Origin: Epiperipatus broadwayi
Lineage: Eukaryota > Onychophora > Udeonychophora > Euonychophora > Peripatidae
NCBI GenBank assembly: GCA_028023455.1
Contig: JAQFVV010012506.1
Location: forward strand, 3,716,714-3,780,713
Reading direction: 5' to 3'
Length of the DNA stretch: 64,000 nt
Below the pieces are notes generated by a model, which did not search any database, was not told the DNA's origin, and worked only from the letters and a program-made list of their open reading frames with translations. The position numbers and the translations under genes are program-made. Shown one piece after another: positions 11,221-23,507 of this stretch. The stretch's first letter is position 1. Each line of letters opens with the position of its first letter.

Positions 11221-14200
11221 TGTAATGGTTACATTTGTATAGTCACAAAACTTAATCTTAAATACTAAGCAATGATCATTAACTCACATGTCTGTGAGTA
11301 ACATTGATATTAACACAGACAATACAAAGTCGAACCTCATTACCTATGCCTCCAGAACAATTCTCACATGATTAATGCATCTGATGTTACCATATATGCC
11401 CTTTTACTTATTTCCTGTTGAGATCAGGGAGATACTAGTGGTGGTAAACATGATACAAATGTGAGAAGTAATGTGTATGTAGATAAATTTATTAGTAACA
11501 ATAAATAAAAAATAGAATTCAAAGTTTATGTCAAAATTTACATTTCATATTATATTGACTTTCTTACAGGTTAAAAACTTATTTAGCACCCAAACACCTT
11601 AATTATCATTAATTACATCACATGGAAGGACTATAGGTTTTATATGTTTTAATAATCTCCAGGGTGGACATTCTATGGTAGGTTAACTTCTTAAATAATG
11701 AATAATCAAGCAGGATTAAGATAGAAGCATTTATTTAACTAAAATCATAATTATTACTAAGTGACCACAATGGACTTATAATTATGATTGACTACACAAT
11801 TGCATGATATGACTTTAAAAATATACAAAAGAAAATACTGAATTCAGTACTAGGTTATGAAAACAGTGGAGTATATCCAATGATGAAACAGAGATGGGAT
11901 AAGCTCACCTTGGCAAAGCCATATTCAGAAATTTTATCAGATCAGAGGATCATAAGAAGCAGGAATGAATGTCTGTTCTCACAGTCATTAACAAACTTAT
12001 TACTATCAAGCAGGAAATTCATCTGCATTCTACGGAGTATGAAAGTATGAGATATATCTGCCTTAGTGATATATCTAAAGAATACATGGCAAATGTTTTT
12101 ATATAAAGCAGGGGTGAATGTCTGCTTGAGGAACAAAATATGCAAAAATCTCAATATATATATAACGTAGCAATGCAATTTAAATAAAGAAATGATTAAT
12201 AATTAATTTGTTATGAAAGCCTGGAATTTATAATGGTTACTATAAAGAAACTAGTGTGTGTAGCCACCTTATAAGGTTACAAAAAATGGCCATATATTAC
12301 TTTGCTTGGCTAAATTAAGGCTTAACAGTTCATTGTATATAAATGCATAAAAAATTAAAAGATTCCAATAATCCATGCTTAATTGAAGGTCCACCCTATA
12401 GATTCCACATATGAGGAAATACATTATACAATAGCCCGAGATGTTTGTTGATTTATATATAAAAATTGCAATGAAACATTTATAAGGCTAACATAACAAA
12501 GTATATATATTTGTCCTTTTAAAAAAAATGTAAATTTAATTTTATTTTTGACATTGTTTTTTTTTTAAAAAAAATCAATTCAACTGATTTTTACATTTAT
12601 TAAAAAAAAACATCTGGTTTTATAATTGCACAAGTAAAGTTTCAATTGACATGCATGACTAACTGTATTTTAGAAAAACAAAAGTCTTGGAGTCAGATTA
12701 AGGATGGGGGATTATCTGCACTTTTAATTAAATAGCTTTCTTATAAGGAAAGAGGGGGACAAAGAGATGATTCCCAGTATTTTAAGAAACGAAAATATCT
12801 AAACAAAATAGCCCTCTGTCACCTGATTTTTAAATAAATCTAGCACATATAATCTGTATGACTTAACTACTAGTTAATGATTCTGGCACTATGTTGAATT
12901 TTTAAAAAAAAAACTGATTTCAGACACAATTTTCACAATAACTTCAATTTTAATAATGTTAGAGCAAAAAGCTTTACATTGATAAAAACTAAGGAAAACA
13001 ATAAGGCCAAGACAAATAGTGATTACCATTAAAAAAATAAGGAATAAAAAGAAATTTCAACATTTGAAATAATTATTAATTTATTCTTTGTTCATAATTT
13101 CTAATTTATCATTAAGTTTAAATTACATCTTCATTAATAATTTCCTTGTATTCCTCACAAAATTTTCATTCTAACTATATATAATTCTTCTTACCTAACA
13201 TAATCCAAACCTTCAGAATCTACAAAAATAGCACATAAGAATTCTTCATTTTTAATTCTTGTACCCCAAAAGTTAACAAATCTCAAGGCATCTATAAGAA
13301 AAAGATTCATTCTTATAAAAAATACAAAATAAATCATTTCCAGAAGATGTATATGCATTTACCATCATAGAAATTGACTTCTTGTCTATCCAAAACTAGA
13401 AATTAAAGGCTACTGCCTGTATCAATGATAAAATGAGTTTCATCTTTTCATTTTATATTTTTTTGTGTACACCAGTGATGTTTATATTCTTTGTGCACCC
13501 AAGTGATGCTGCTATCTTGTTATATTTATTGTCCACAGAGATATAATTTATTTGCATATAGCTGATTTTCTAGCTATAGACTTGAAAATAATGTGATGCG
13601 AGATGTGGCAAAACTACTGACTCTACTGTATGAGTACCAAGGCATAAGCAAGAATCAGTATTTGATTCTTTGCCTGCATACAATTCCATGTGGTGCACAT
13701 AACTATAGTAAGTATCATCATGCACATCACTTGAAATCTCTTTAATAGTTTTAAGAGCTTATAGTTTCACATGATACTATGCCCAGTAAATTGTGTGATT
13801 GCTTTATCAACTGCAATCTTTCTGTACATTTGATAATCAATCTTAAAATTTACATTCCACTGTTCTATAATACCTTATATCTTATACAAACAGACATGCA
13901 AGTGCAAACATGCTAATACCTATAAAAACATACTAATAAATTATTAAACCTTTTGCGAATCATTATGTCTATAAAATAAGGTTGCCTCAAACTTGGATCA
14001 GAGCCTCAAAATTACATTGTACATAAATCTCTATTATATTGGAATACAATTATAATTTATATACTACATGCATTAATACAAATGCAAACACACTAATAAA
14101 TTATAATTTATAAAAATAATAAAACTATGCAAATAATAAACAAATTTAAAATACTACGCAAATAATAATAAAAAATTTAAATTGAATATTTACGAGCCCC

Positions 14201-15899
14201 AAAGTTACATTATACATAACCCACTATGTTATATTTAATACAAGTACAATTTATATACTACACATTCTAATACAAATGCAATCATATTAATAAACACATT
14301 CATAAATTATAATTTATCAAATAATAATAAAAATTTAAATAATACTATGCAAATAATAGAAAAATTTAAAATACCAAAAAAAAAAAAAAAATTGAATACT
14401 TAAGATATTGTTTTTATCGAGTGAAGGTCTTGAATCATCAAGATATTATTGTCCATTTTGCTTCAGATTCTTGCCAAAATGAAAATTGTGCCATTGTCTT
14501 CTTCGTGTAATCTAGTAAACTAAGCAAAAAAATAAAAAAAAATTAAATGAACTTACTAAGAAAAATATTAATAAAAAATTTAAATTTTGTGCAATATTAA
14601 CATATGATACATCATCTTAAAGGGGAATTCCAACAGCAATGATTGCTGGGATTTCTGTTGATGTCGCACTTATAATTTTTGTGCAATTTTAAAAAAAAAT
14701 TTCACAAATCAGCTGCCACTAGTGGGGGAAATCGCTGCAACTGCTCAAGCCGTTAAGAATGACCACATATAGTAATATATATTCAATTACTCTTTACAAT
14801 ACAGGTTAGTGTATATGTATAATATTAAATTAAAGACATAATGTTAAAGAAAATGACATAAAAATAAATAGTATAAGTAAAAAGGAAAACATGAAATATA
14901 TATATATATTTTACTGGTAAGATTGGTGATCTCATCCTAGAGTTCAAATATTCCTGCTTTTATTACCTTCATGAAGGATTTTAAAATAATATGGCAAGAT
15001 ATGTAGATATCATGATGCAATTCACATGGTCCTGGTGGCCATTTCCTCAGATATTAATAATTAGCTATTATGGAGATAGGCTGGTTCTTCGGAATAGCAT
15101 CTGACTGAAGGCGACATAATTGACTATGGCTTATTTCTGGAAAAATAGCATGGCAGGTTAGCAAGCTGAATTTATATATGAAGGCAGGAACATTGGCACA
15201 TGTTCTCAGTTAGCAGCCTTTAGATGAACAGCATATCACCAACTCCAATGGGATTCCAAACTCATGCTTCCCAAAGATGGTAAAGATGAAGCATGTGGCT
15301 CCTAGGAATCAAATAATTAATGACTTAATACTTTTGTAGACAATCTTGAAGAATTTCTCTCACCTGAACATCTTGAATAATCTTTGAAGAATTTTCTATT
15401 CTAAAAGACATGATTGTTTAAATTTTTGATCAAAAGACCTTGAAACATTTTTCTCCAGAATGAAGAACCCTGTTTGGCATTTCCTAAGGTCTTTATACAA
15501 CTTTTGACAAAAGACATCCAGATTAACAATTAAAAAAATATTTTTGCTGGTAATAATTTTGATCTACTTGATTACAATTTAATCCTATATTTGTTTATTA
15601 ATTAGAAAAATTTTACAAATTCCAAATACCTTTTGTCTGATGCATTTCTTGCAGTAAATATGCATCAATTATTACCTTTTTACCACCAGGTCAAATATTT
15701 AAAAAATATATTCTTTTACATATATAATACAAAGCAATTACTTATTTGTTATTAATTTGATATGGTTTCAATAACAAATATCTGTTTTTCAGAATTTTTT
15801 AGAATCATAGCTAATCCATTCTTACTAGCCTTTCATATTTTTTTTTTAAATAAAATTTATCTATAATAGAGTTTAAACAGATTTAAATATAAATTGGCA
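11221..15899 (-). repeat. 3' LTR of the retroelement, interrupted by a 1.9-kb insert
   Basis: The low-coordinate repeat copy. It aligns with 17775-25627 over about 2.8 kb once the insert at 12867-14756 is removed. Shared landmarks include GATCATTAACTC-like sequence near 11274, CTCATTACCTATGC near 11336, ATTTATTAGTAACAATAAAT near 11488, GAAACAGAGATGGGATA near 11885, and the end TTTAAATATAAATTGGCA. A 78-codon open frame on the - strand at 11942-12178 lies inside it but has no counterpart of equal length in the other LTR, so it is probably chance. Confidence 0.65.
12867..14756. mobile_element. 1.9-kb insertion flanked by TTAA, family unknown
   Basis: Alignment of the two LTRs shows this block is missing from the other copy, where the sequence runs ATGACTTGAGAATGACC. 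Here it reads ATGACTTAA, then the insert, then TTAAGAATGACC, so TTAA appears at both junctions (12863-12866 and 14753-14756). A TTAA duplication is typical of piggyBac-type elements. The two ends are not clear inverted repeats of each other and I found no transposase, so that assignment is weak. The interior has repeated AAATAATAAAAATTTAAAT-type tracts. Confidence 0.45.
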
Positions 15900-16169
15900 T
15901 GAAGCCTGTGTATGTAAGCATATACATAGCATCACATCCCTCTGGCCAGAGGACAAAAAAAAAATTAAAAAATGCTTTTTCTTATTCAAATGGTCAACCA
16001 GCCTGTCTCAGGTTATAATGTTAGTACAAAATTAGTTTAGTAACTGTGTATATAATTTTGCAGAAGTGCCTACAAATGGTTTTGACAATTTTATGGAAAA
16101 AAAACTGACAAGGGAAAAGATTAATTGAAGGTTCTTTTAGCCCTTCTGAAATCTGATGGTCTGCCTATA

Positions 16170-17310
16170 ATTTCAACTGTTTGATTTTGCAAAGTTTTTT
16201 TCTGGTGATGTCTTGGATAGATTGCCAAAATCAATAGCTGAAAGCAATTCTGCCATTTCTTCAATGCTGCTATTACAGTTACTCATCATCTGATGGATTT
16301 GTGCAGGCATATTGTGCCAATAGTTTGCATGATTTACCCTTCTGAAAATGGGAAAGTTAGCACCCATAATTTAGCCATCTATTGGTTATTGTTTTCTATT
16401 TTCTCATCTTGTGTCTTCCTATTCATGTATGTATTAGATTCATTCAGACTGTTGAGAAAGGATATGGTAGCATGGAGTCCCGTACATTCTAAATGTGGGT
16501 TTGCTCTGCCTTCCTCTTTTCACTCTGGACATTTTGCACCTCTTTTGCTTAGTATATTCATGTTCCTTAATTTATTTTCTACATCACTGATGGTCTTTTT
16601 ATAGAACTTTTGTACCTTATGATTCATATTATTAGCATCTTCTGTTTTTAATTTATTTGTTTCTGTGCTGGCATGACTCTTCTTGAGTCCTATTTTTTCC
16701 ATGTATTTTAGTTTGTGCTTGGATAGCATTTTCCATTTCCTCCAACTTATGATATGTATGGATCCTATCATCCATTAATTTTTCCATATCTTCTCTTAAG
16801 CATTGTAACTCTTCTTTCATTGCCTGTCTCCCTTGGGTGATCTCTGTGTCTTTCTGGTAGAGTTCAGTTTTCATATCTTGTATTTCTATTGGGGTATCCT
16901 TATGGGCTGCTTTTAGTTCAGTAATCTCACTTTCATTTTCTTCCCAGCTCTCTTGAACCTTTTTTATTTGGTTCCATATCTATTCTTGTTTCTGGTTTAT
17001 GTTTTTGATTAGTTCTATGAATCTTTGGTCCATTTTTTCTGTTATTCAGTCGTATTTTTTCCTCATGTCGGGCACCATATTATAATATATATATATGTGT
17101 GTGTAATAGTCAGATTTTAGTTGTCTTTGTTCTGCCTCTTTCCTCATTTCAATCATCATTTGAATTAATATGCTTTATGTGACTATGTGGAGGCCACAAA
17201 ATGTGACTTTTGAGTTCTGTATTTCTAATGGCTCATCTTCTAGGTTCATGATAGCATTGTTTGTACTAATACCTGACAATGTTTTTATCTCTAAAATATT
17301 TTTCATCATT
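16170..17310 (-). pseudogene. gag-like coiled-coil remnant
   Basis: On the - strand a nearly continuous frame with a few stops begins near 17310 (start region MKNILEIKT) and runs past 16653. It is rich in Glu, Lys, Gln and Leu, for example MRKEAEQRQL, KMDQRFIELIKNINQKQE and KEELQCLREDMEKL, with heptad-like spacing of hydrophobic residues that indicates a coiled coil. A further piece at 16367-16173 ends in NLSKTSPEKNFAKSNS. Stops and frame changes show it is dead. Its place just downstream of the primer binding site is the reason for calling it gag-like. No capsid motif or zinc knuckle could be confirmed. Confidence 0.45.
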
Positions 17311-17753
17311 TAAAATTTATCACACATAAAAAAAATATTTTTCTTTAATCTACTAAATTGGTCAGCAATTTTATCCATACTCCAAGTGAGCATTAACCAT
17401 TTAAATCCCAATCTAGTTCATTTGTTGTCTGTGAAGTCTTATGCTGCTAAAAACTTAATTCATATCTACTGTAAAAAAAAAATCCTTTATTATTGGTTAA
17501 CCACTTCTTTTCAATCTTGAAAAAAAATTAAAAACTATAATAACAAGTCAATGATTGACCTTCTATTGATATACATATACACATATAGATTGTATACACA
17601 TACTCATAAATGACTAATAAGCATGCGTCCAAAATATGTCAAAACAATTTTCTATATTAAAACAAAGTAGCATTCTATGATAAAAGACTATATATATCGG
17701 GAATATGTGATTCAAGTAACAGGTTCCATCTCTCAGGGCTATGTAAATGTAAT

Positions 17754-17772
17754 GAGCCCATATTGGGCACCA
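17754..17772 (-). promoter_or_regulatory. Primer binding site, tRNA-Lys-like
   Basis: Reading the - strand, two bases after the LTR end (TTACA) comes TGGTGCCCAATATGGGCTC. This resembles the tRNA-Lys1,2 primer binding site TGGCGCCCAACGTGGGGC, with CG-to-TG or CA type changes and one missing G. Its position next to the LTR end is what the LTR model predicts, and it fixes the element's orientation as - strand. Confidence 0.6.
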
Positions 17773-18128
17773 TATGTAATAGTCTAAATTTGTTTGGTCA
17801 GTAAAACTTAATGTTAGGAACCAAACAATGATCATAAACTTGCATGTCTATGTGGAACATTGATCTACATATTACCACAAACAATAATAAGTAAAGCCTC
17901 ATTACCTATGCATCCAGGACAATCTTCACATGACTATTGCATCTGATGTTATCTTATATGCCCTTTTTCTTATATCTTGCTGAAGTCAGGGAGATACAAG
18001 AGACTCTTAAAACTATACAAATAAATGCAAGAGGTGATGTGTATATAAATAAATTTATTAGTAACAATAAATAAAAAATAGAACTAAAATGAATACAAAA
18101 TTTATATCAAGATTTAAATTACATATTA

Positions 18129-20394
18129 CATGCAGTCTCCTAGTTGTGAACACTCGAGTTATAAACATTTCACTATTATGTAATTGCTTTTGGACTTTAG
18201 ATCTTTATCTATGCAAATACTTTCATGTATAATTAGTGCTATATACTGTAGAAAGAGAGGGTATTCAAAATTGTGCAGTATTTTAGTACTTTAATAATTA
18301 AAAAATTCCTTTTGATAATTAACTCTACAAGTTTACAGTATCTGATATAAAAAAAAAAAAACTATTTACATACATTCGTAATTGAATTTTTTCTAAAGAA
18401 AGATAAACTTTAGAATTTAGAAAATAATTAAAAGTATATTTTAGAGAACAATAAGAACTTATATAAAATACTGTAAATCTTCCCAGCTCTCTGACATTAA
18501 TTACTTTTATTTTTAACTTTGTCACAGAACAGGATCATCTTGATTAATGCTTGTTTTTAAAAGTAGTTTGTGCACAATTACATTACATATACATTGTATA
18601 TATTTCTGTTTTGGTGAATTTTTTTATTCTTATTAATTAAAAACATGAGAGAAACAAAAAAAAAACAGCAGTGTTGAAACCAAAAAGAAATAAAGGTCTC
18701 ATAAACCCCAAATGGTCAAGACAAAAATGGATATAATTAGATGTTCTGAAAATGGTGAATCTTTTGCTTCAATCACACATTCATATAATCTAAACTGATC
18801 AACAATATATACAATTTTGACAAACAAGAACAAAATTAAGGAATATATTAAAAATTGTGGAAATATTTTTTTGAAGATTGTTTCAAAAAGACATGGCAGA
18901 GTAATGGATGAAATGGAGAAATCTTTGACTTTATGTATTGAAGATCAACATCAAAAAGGCATCCTAGTGAGTTCATCAATTATTCAAGCTAAGGCTCTTA
19001 GTTTGCATGAAGATTGGAAGAAAAAATTAAAAGAAGACTGTTGAATTTGTAGCAAGCAATGGCTGGTTTCACAAATTTAAAATGAGATATACTTTACATA
19101 ATATTAAATGTACTAGGGAAGGTGCCAGTGCAGATAAGAAAGCTGCCAGTGAATTTATTTCCACTTTTTCTAATATCATTAAAGATGGAATTCATTTTCC
19201 ATGCCTACTCTTCAATGCAGATGAGACAGGATTATTTTAGAAAAAGTTGCCTGCACGTACATATTTAGCAAAGGAAGAATCAGTTGTATCTGGGCATAAA
19301 CCTTCTAAAATAGATTAACATTGCTTCTTGGAGGTAATTTAGCTGGTGATTTTAAATTGAAGTCAATGTTAATTTATCAGACAAAATCCTAGAGCATTGA
19401 AAGGAAAAGATAAAAGAATGCTTCCAGTCATTTGGAAATCAAATACTAAAGCCTGGACTACTGCACAGCTTTTTCAAGATTGGTTCTCACATCATTTTGT
19501 GCCTTCTGTTAGGCAATATTGTAGTGAGAATAATTTACCATTTAAAACACTATTGCTCTTAGACACTTCTTGTCATCCAAAATCCCTGCAAAATTTATTA
19601 GTAGAAATTAATGTTGGTTTTATCTCTCCCAATACCACAAGTGAAATACAACGTATGGATCAAACTGTGATAGCTACTTTTAAGCAGTATTATATGAGAA
19701 GATTAATGACTCAAGCAATCAAAGCAATTGACAAGGAAGGTGGACCTACATTAAAAGATTTCTGGAAAAGTTATAATATCGGGGGTATGTCATCTGAAAT
19801 AAGAGAGTCAACAATAAAAGGTTGTTAAAAAAAATATATTCACAAATGATAAATGCTTCTATGGACATTGAAGAAACTCCTGAAGATATCACAACTGAAA
19901 TAGTCAACATAATGAATGAATTAAATTTAGATGTCACTGATGAAGATACTGATGAGTTAATGCAATCTCACTCAGAATCTCTGTCAAATGAAGACTTGAT
20001 TAAACTATAAGAAATGAATGAAGTACAAAATGAAGAAGAACCTGATAATGAACTTATTGTTAAGATTTTGACAATCAAGAATATGAATGAAACCTTCATG
20101 CATCTTGACAAATTTTTGACCTTCATGGAAGAATGTGATCCCAATGAAGAGCATATAGCTCATATATGAAGGGCAATAGAAAAAAAACAATTCTTTATCA
20201 AGAGAAGAAAAAGAATACAATTCAATTAACTCTTGATAAATTTGTAAACAAAACTCCAGATACTAATAAATAAAAAATAAATACTGTATTTTGAAACCCC
20301 TTTTTGATGTTTTTTTACAGACCTCCTTTCATATAATTCCAACTTCCAAACACACATCATGAACCAAGTAAGTTTGTAACTAGGGGACTGCCTG
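18129..20394 (+). mobile_element. Tigger-type (pogo group) DNA transposon, 2.27 kb
   Basis: The ends are inverted repeats: CATGCAGTCTCCTAGTTGTG on the left and GTAACTAGGGGACTGCCTG on the right, each flanked by TA (18127-18128 and 20395-20396). The other LTR copy lacks it, confirming the insertion boundaries exactly. It contains a single + strand transposase gene, now broken. Length and gene content match complete Tigger elements. It inserted into the already present LTR, so it is younger than the retroelement. Confidence 0.92.
18660..20270 (+). pseudogene. Tigger transposase (CENP-B-like DDE), inactivated
   Basis: A CENP-B-type helix-turn-helix region (about 18700-19070) includes SENGESFAS-like sequence, NKNKIKEYIKNCG and SSSIIQAKALSLHEDW. 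The DDE domain follows. The first aspartate is in FNADETGLF (near 19215). The second is in LLLLDTSCHP (near 19555), where Tigger proteins usually read LLVLDNAPGHP, so the motif is changed. The third is in MDQTVIATFKQYYMRR (near 19660). An acidic C-terminal region runs to about 20270. There are stops at TGA (19041) and TAG after ETGLF, frame changes near 19300-19390 and a stop at 19828, so it cannot make an active enzyme. The longest intact piece is 143 codons (19397-19828). Confidence 0.9.
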
Positions 20395-20853
20395 TATATT
20401 AACTTTCTTACGGGTTAAAAACTTAATTAGTGAAGACAGCTTAATTATTGCTAATTATATCAAATGTAAGACTTATAGGTTTTATATGTTCTAATAGTCT
20501 CCACGGTGAACATTTTATGATGATTTAACTTTTTAATTAATAAATGATCAAGCAAGGTTAAGATAGAAGCATTTACTTAACTAAATTAAAATCATAATTA
20601 TTAATAGATGACCACAATGGACTTAGAATTATGATTGTCTGCATACTTGCAACGTAACATTTTAAAAATATACAAAAGAAAATACTGAATGCAGTATTAA
20701 GTTATGAAAACAGGGTAGTATATCCGATGATGAAACAGAGATGGGATATGCTCGCCCTGGAAAAGGCATACCCAGAAATTTTATTGGACCAGAGAGTCTT
20801 AAAAAGCAGAAATGAGCTTCTGCTACCACAATCCTTAATGAGCTTATTACTAC

Positions 20854-23507
20854 TGTACCGGTCGAAAATGTATGTCCATCCAACAAAATTTAGAATCTAG
20901 GCAAAATACACAGGTCAGGAGCAATCATGAATTCTAACCTATTTGCCCATTCCCCAAATCTATAACATTATGAACAACACCTACAGTGATACCACATAAA
21001 TTCATTACATCCTGGCCCGCTGCTACAACGTTTTACCTGAGACTAAACTGGTGATGATGATGAGAGATTGAGTGAACCCAAGATATTAAGTTAGGAGTAT
21101 ACATAACTATAGATATCAATAATGAGATTCGAACAACTGGATTAAGTTTAAAACATAAATATTTATTTGAACATAATTGATGATGAGTTATATATATATA
21201 TACATGACTCTACGCTTATAAAACTGTTTTGATTATACACATTAAAGAATATTATTAAGATTATATTGACAAATATTAAGTTAGTGCGGCGGTTACAAGA
21301 GACGGGTTTGTCAGAGTGGTTTGATGGCCGTTTTATACATAAAATACATTTATAAAGTTATAATCGAGTTTCACTAATTAAAATATTTTAATACATAAGT
21401 TTATTGTTTTATTTAGATTCTTTTAATACCTAAGTTGATTGTTTTTATTTCGATATTTCATTTATAATAATTACAATGCAGATACATTTTTGATCGGCAG
21501 TATAAAACATTATTTCTTTTATATTTTCAACATTTAACGATGGGATATAGCGAAAACTCAATATTTGTGGGAAAAGTTTATTTCAGTAAAGAGGGAGGGC
21601 AGCTTCACAATAAGTTGGGTTTAAACACCAATAAATAGAAAGAGAAAAAGAATGTTTTATTATCGCATATTATTACGATTTTACTTTGCTAAACAGGCTG
21701 AAACTAACTGTAAGAAATGGCAGTGCTAGCATAATATCATTGAAAGAGAATGGCACATTTGGCCATGATAAGGTCATTCTCCAATTTTATATAACGATGG
21801 TACACGCCAGCTTTCTGCTGAGATGGTACAGGAAGAAGGTTGGTAGGAAGATACTATAGGCCAGACCATGGCAAACTATACATTGCTTCATCTACTCTAA
21901 CCTGGACGATCTAGAAGTAAATATGGACTTCTTTGTGACGAGGATACGAACGACGAAGCTTTGAACCCTGGAGTGAGGTGCAGGCGATTCAAAGCAATAT
22001 ATATACTTGGAGGAAAGAATGACTAGCGAAATGATCGTGATTCCCTGGAGTGAAGTACAGACGAATCAGTTCAAAGCTGTATGTGGCTTATAAATAATTA
22101 GATATATGCTAGCAACGCTATCATAATAATATAAAATTAATAAATTTAACTATTAAAGAAAAGCCTTAAATGGTTTAACAAATACATAATAACATGCGAG
22201 TATAATGATCTATGTAATATAAAGTCATTGATTATAAATTAACTAGTATTAATAAAGCTTGCATTGCTCCCCACTTTCTGAATCATTTTAATATAATAAT
22301 AAAAAAAACTCAAGGATGCAAATTACAAAATAAAGTTAAGTTGCCAGTCTTTGTGGCAATAATGATCAATAAGAAATTTTATAAAACTAACAGACACCAA
22401 TAGCCACCCCGGATTGCAAAATATTTATACATTTTGTATAAATTTACTACAAAACATTTAGATAAAAATATTCATTTAAAATATAACCCAAACTTACGAA
22501 GTATTTAAAATAATTAATAAGAACTCAATTTTAATTCCCCACCCCTTCCCTGTTTAATAGAAGTTCATAAGGTTAAGTTTTTAGTGGCATTTATAAATAA
22601 AGGAAGAAAATATAAAAATATTCATATACTTAAATCATAACCGCACTAACTAATAAAAATAATAATAAGCATGAGTTGGATGAAATAATATTTAGGCAGC
22701 AAAGAACTGATATAAACGGTTAACAAAGCTTTAAGAAAACATTAAATAGAATGAAATTATTAGCTTACAAATTAATTTACATAGTTAAAGGTGGATAAGG
22801 TGGTTATACATTCTTTTGGCTGGTTACCTCAGGATTCTTTGGAAGCACCAGTGAATCTGCTGCGGCAGGCGGCATTCTTTGGGGCTAGGCTCGGCTGAAG
22901 ACGGCGAATGGCAATTTGGTTCTCCCAAATTTCAAATGGATGTGAAGTCATCTAGCAACGACTGACCCAACTCTCACATAATAGCTTTTTAGCTTTATTT
23001 ATATCAGTTTTTGGCCCCTTAGAGAAAACTTATTCTAAAATAGATTTCCTGTCTTTAATGGATCTCTATTTTAGGAGAATCTTTACTCTATTGTTAGTAA
23101 AGATTCAGTTTTAAGATAACTGTCTAAAATCCATTCAAATCAATTTCCTGCTTGGAAATCGATTTGAATAAAACAATATTAATAGCTAACTCAAATGCAT
23201 TAGTTTTGTTTTAACTTTTACTTTTTTAATTTTAATTTACACTTTCCTGGTTTAAAATCATAAGACAAACTCCCCACCCCTTTAATTATTTCAGACAGTT
23301 ATCTTAAATTTACATTTTATTTTATGAAAAAGAAAATTATAACGTATTAAAATATAAAATACAATTTTTTTAAAAAAATACAAAATTACCTAATATTTTT
23401 AATTACGTATATGTGCTACTATAATATACGTTTTACAAAAAAAAATGATGACACGTGGACAGTAGTAAAAGCGTGAAACTCGACCTTGAACTAAGGTCGA
23501 CTGTTTC
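20854..23507. mobile_element. 2.65-kb insertion with 5-bp target duplication, family unknown
   Basis: The other LTR reads CTTATTACTATCAAGCAGG continuously. Here ACTAC occurs at both junctions (20849-20853 and 23508-23512) around an insert that starts TGTACCGGTCG and ends GACTGTTTC. A 5-bp duplication suits an LTR-type integrase, but the two ends are not clear direct or inverted repeats. The interior is richer in CG than its surroundings, holds an imperfect direct repeat around CCTGGAGTGA (near 21967 and 22051) and a palindrome GACCTTGAACTAAGGTC near its right end. No protein domain was recognised. Confidence 0.5.

Larger units (their letters stand above)
15900..17774 (-). other. Internal region of the LTR retroelement
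   Basis: The segment between the two LTRs. From high to low coordinate on the - strand it holds the primer binding site, an untranslated leader of about 440 bp, the gag-like remnant, and about 270 bp before the 3' LTR. The sequence just before the 3' LTR is not a good polypurine tract, so that signal is decayed or absent. No pol motif, such as the aspartates of reverse transcriptase, was seen. Confidence 0.5.

Noticed and set aside
11942-12178. 78-codon - strand frame as a possible gene
   Set aside because: It lies inside an LTR, and the matching part of the other LTR does not preserve the frame.
16293-16604. 103-codon + strand frame with hydrophobic stretches, candidate membrane protein
   Set aside because: It is the opposite strand of the coiled-coil gag-like remnant; its hydrophobic look is the complement of Glu/Lys-rich codons.
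17041-17085. Second primer-binding-like sequence (CGGGCACCATAT on the + strand)
   Set aside because: It falls within the continuous - strand gag-like frame (YYNMVPDMRKKYD) and no LTR end adjoins it in an alignable way.
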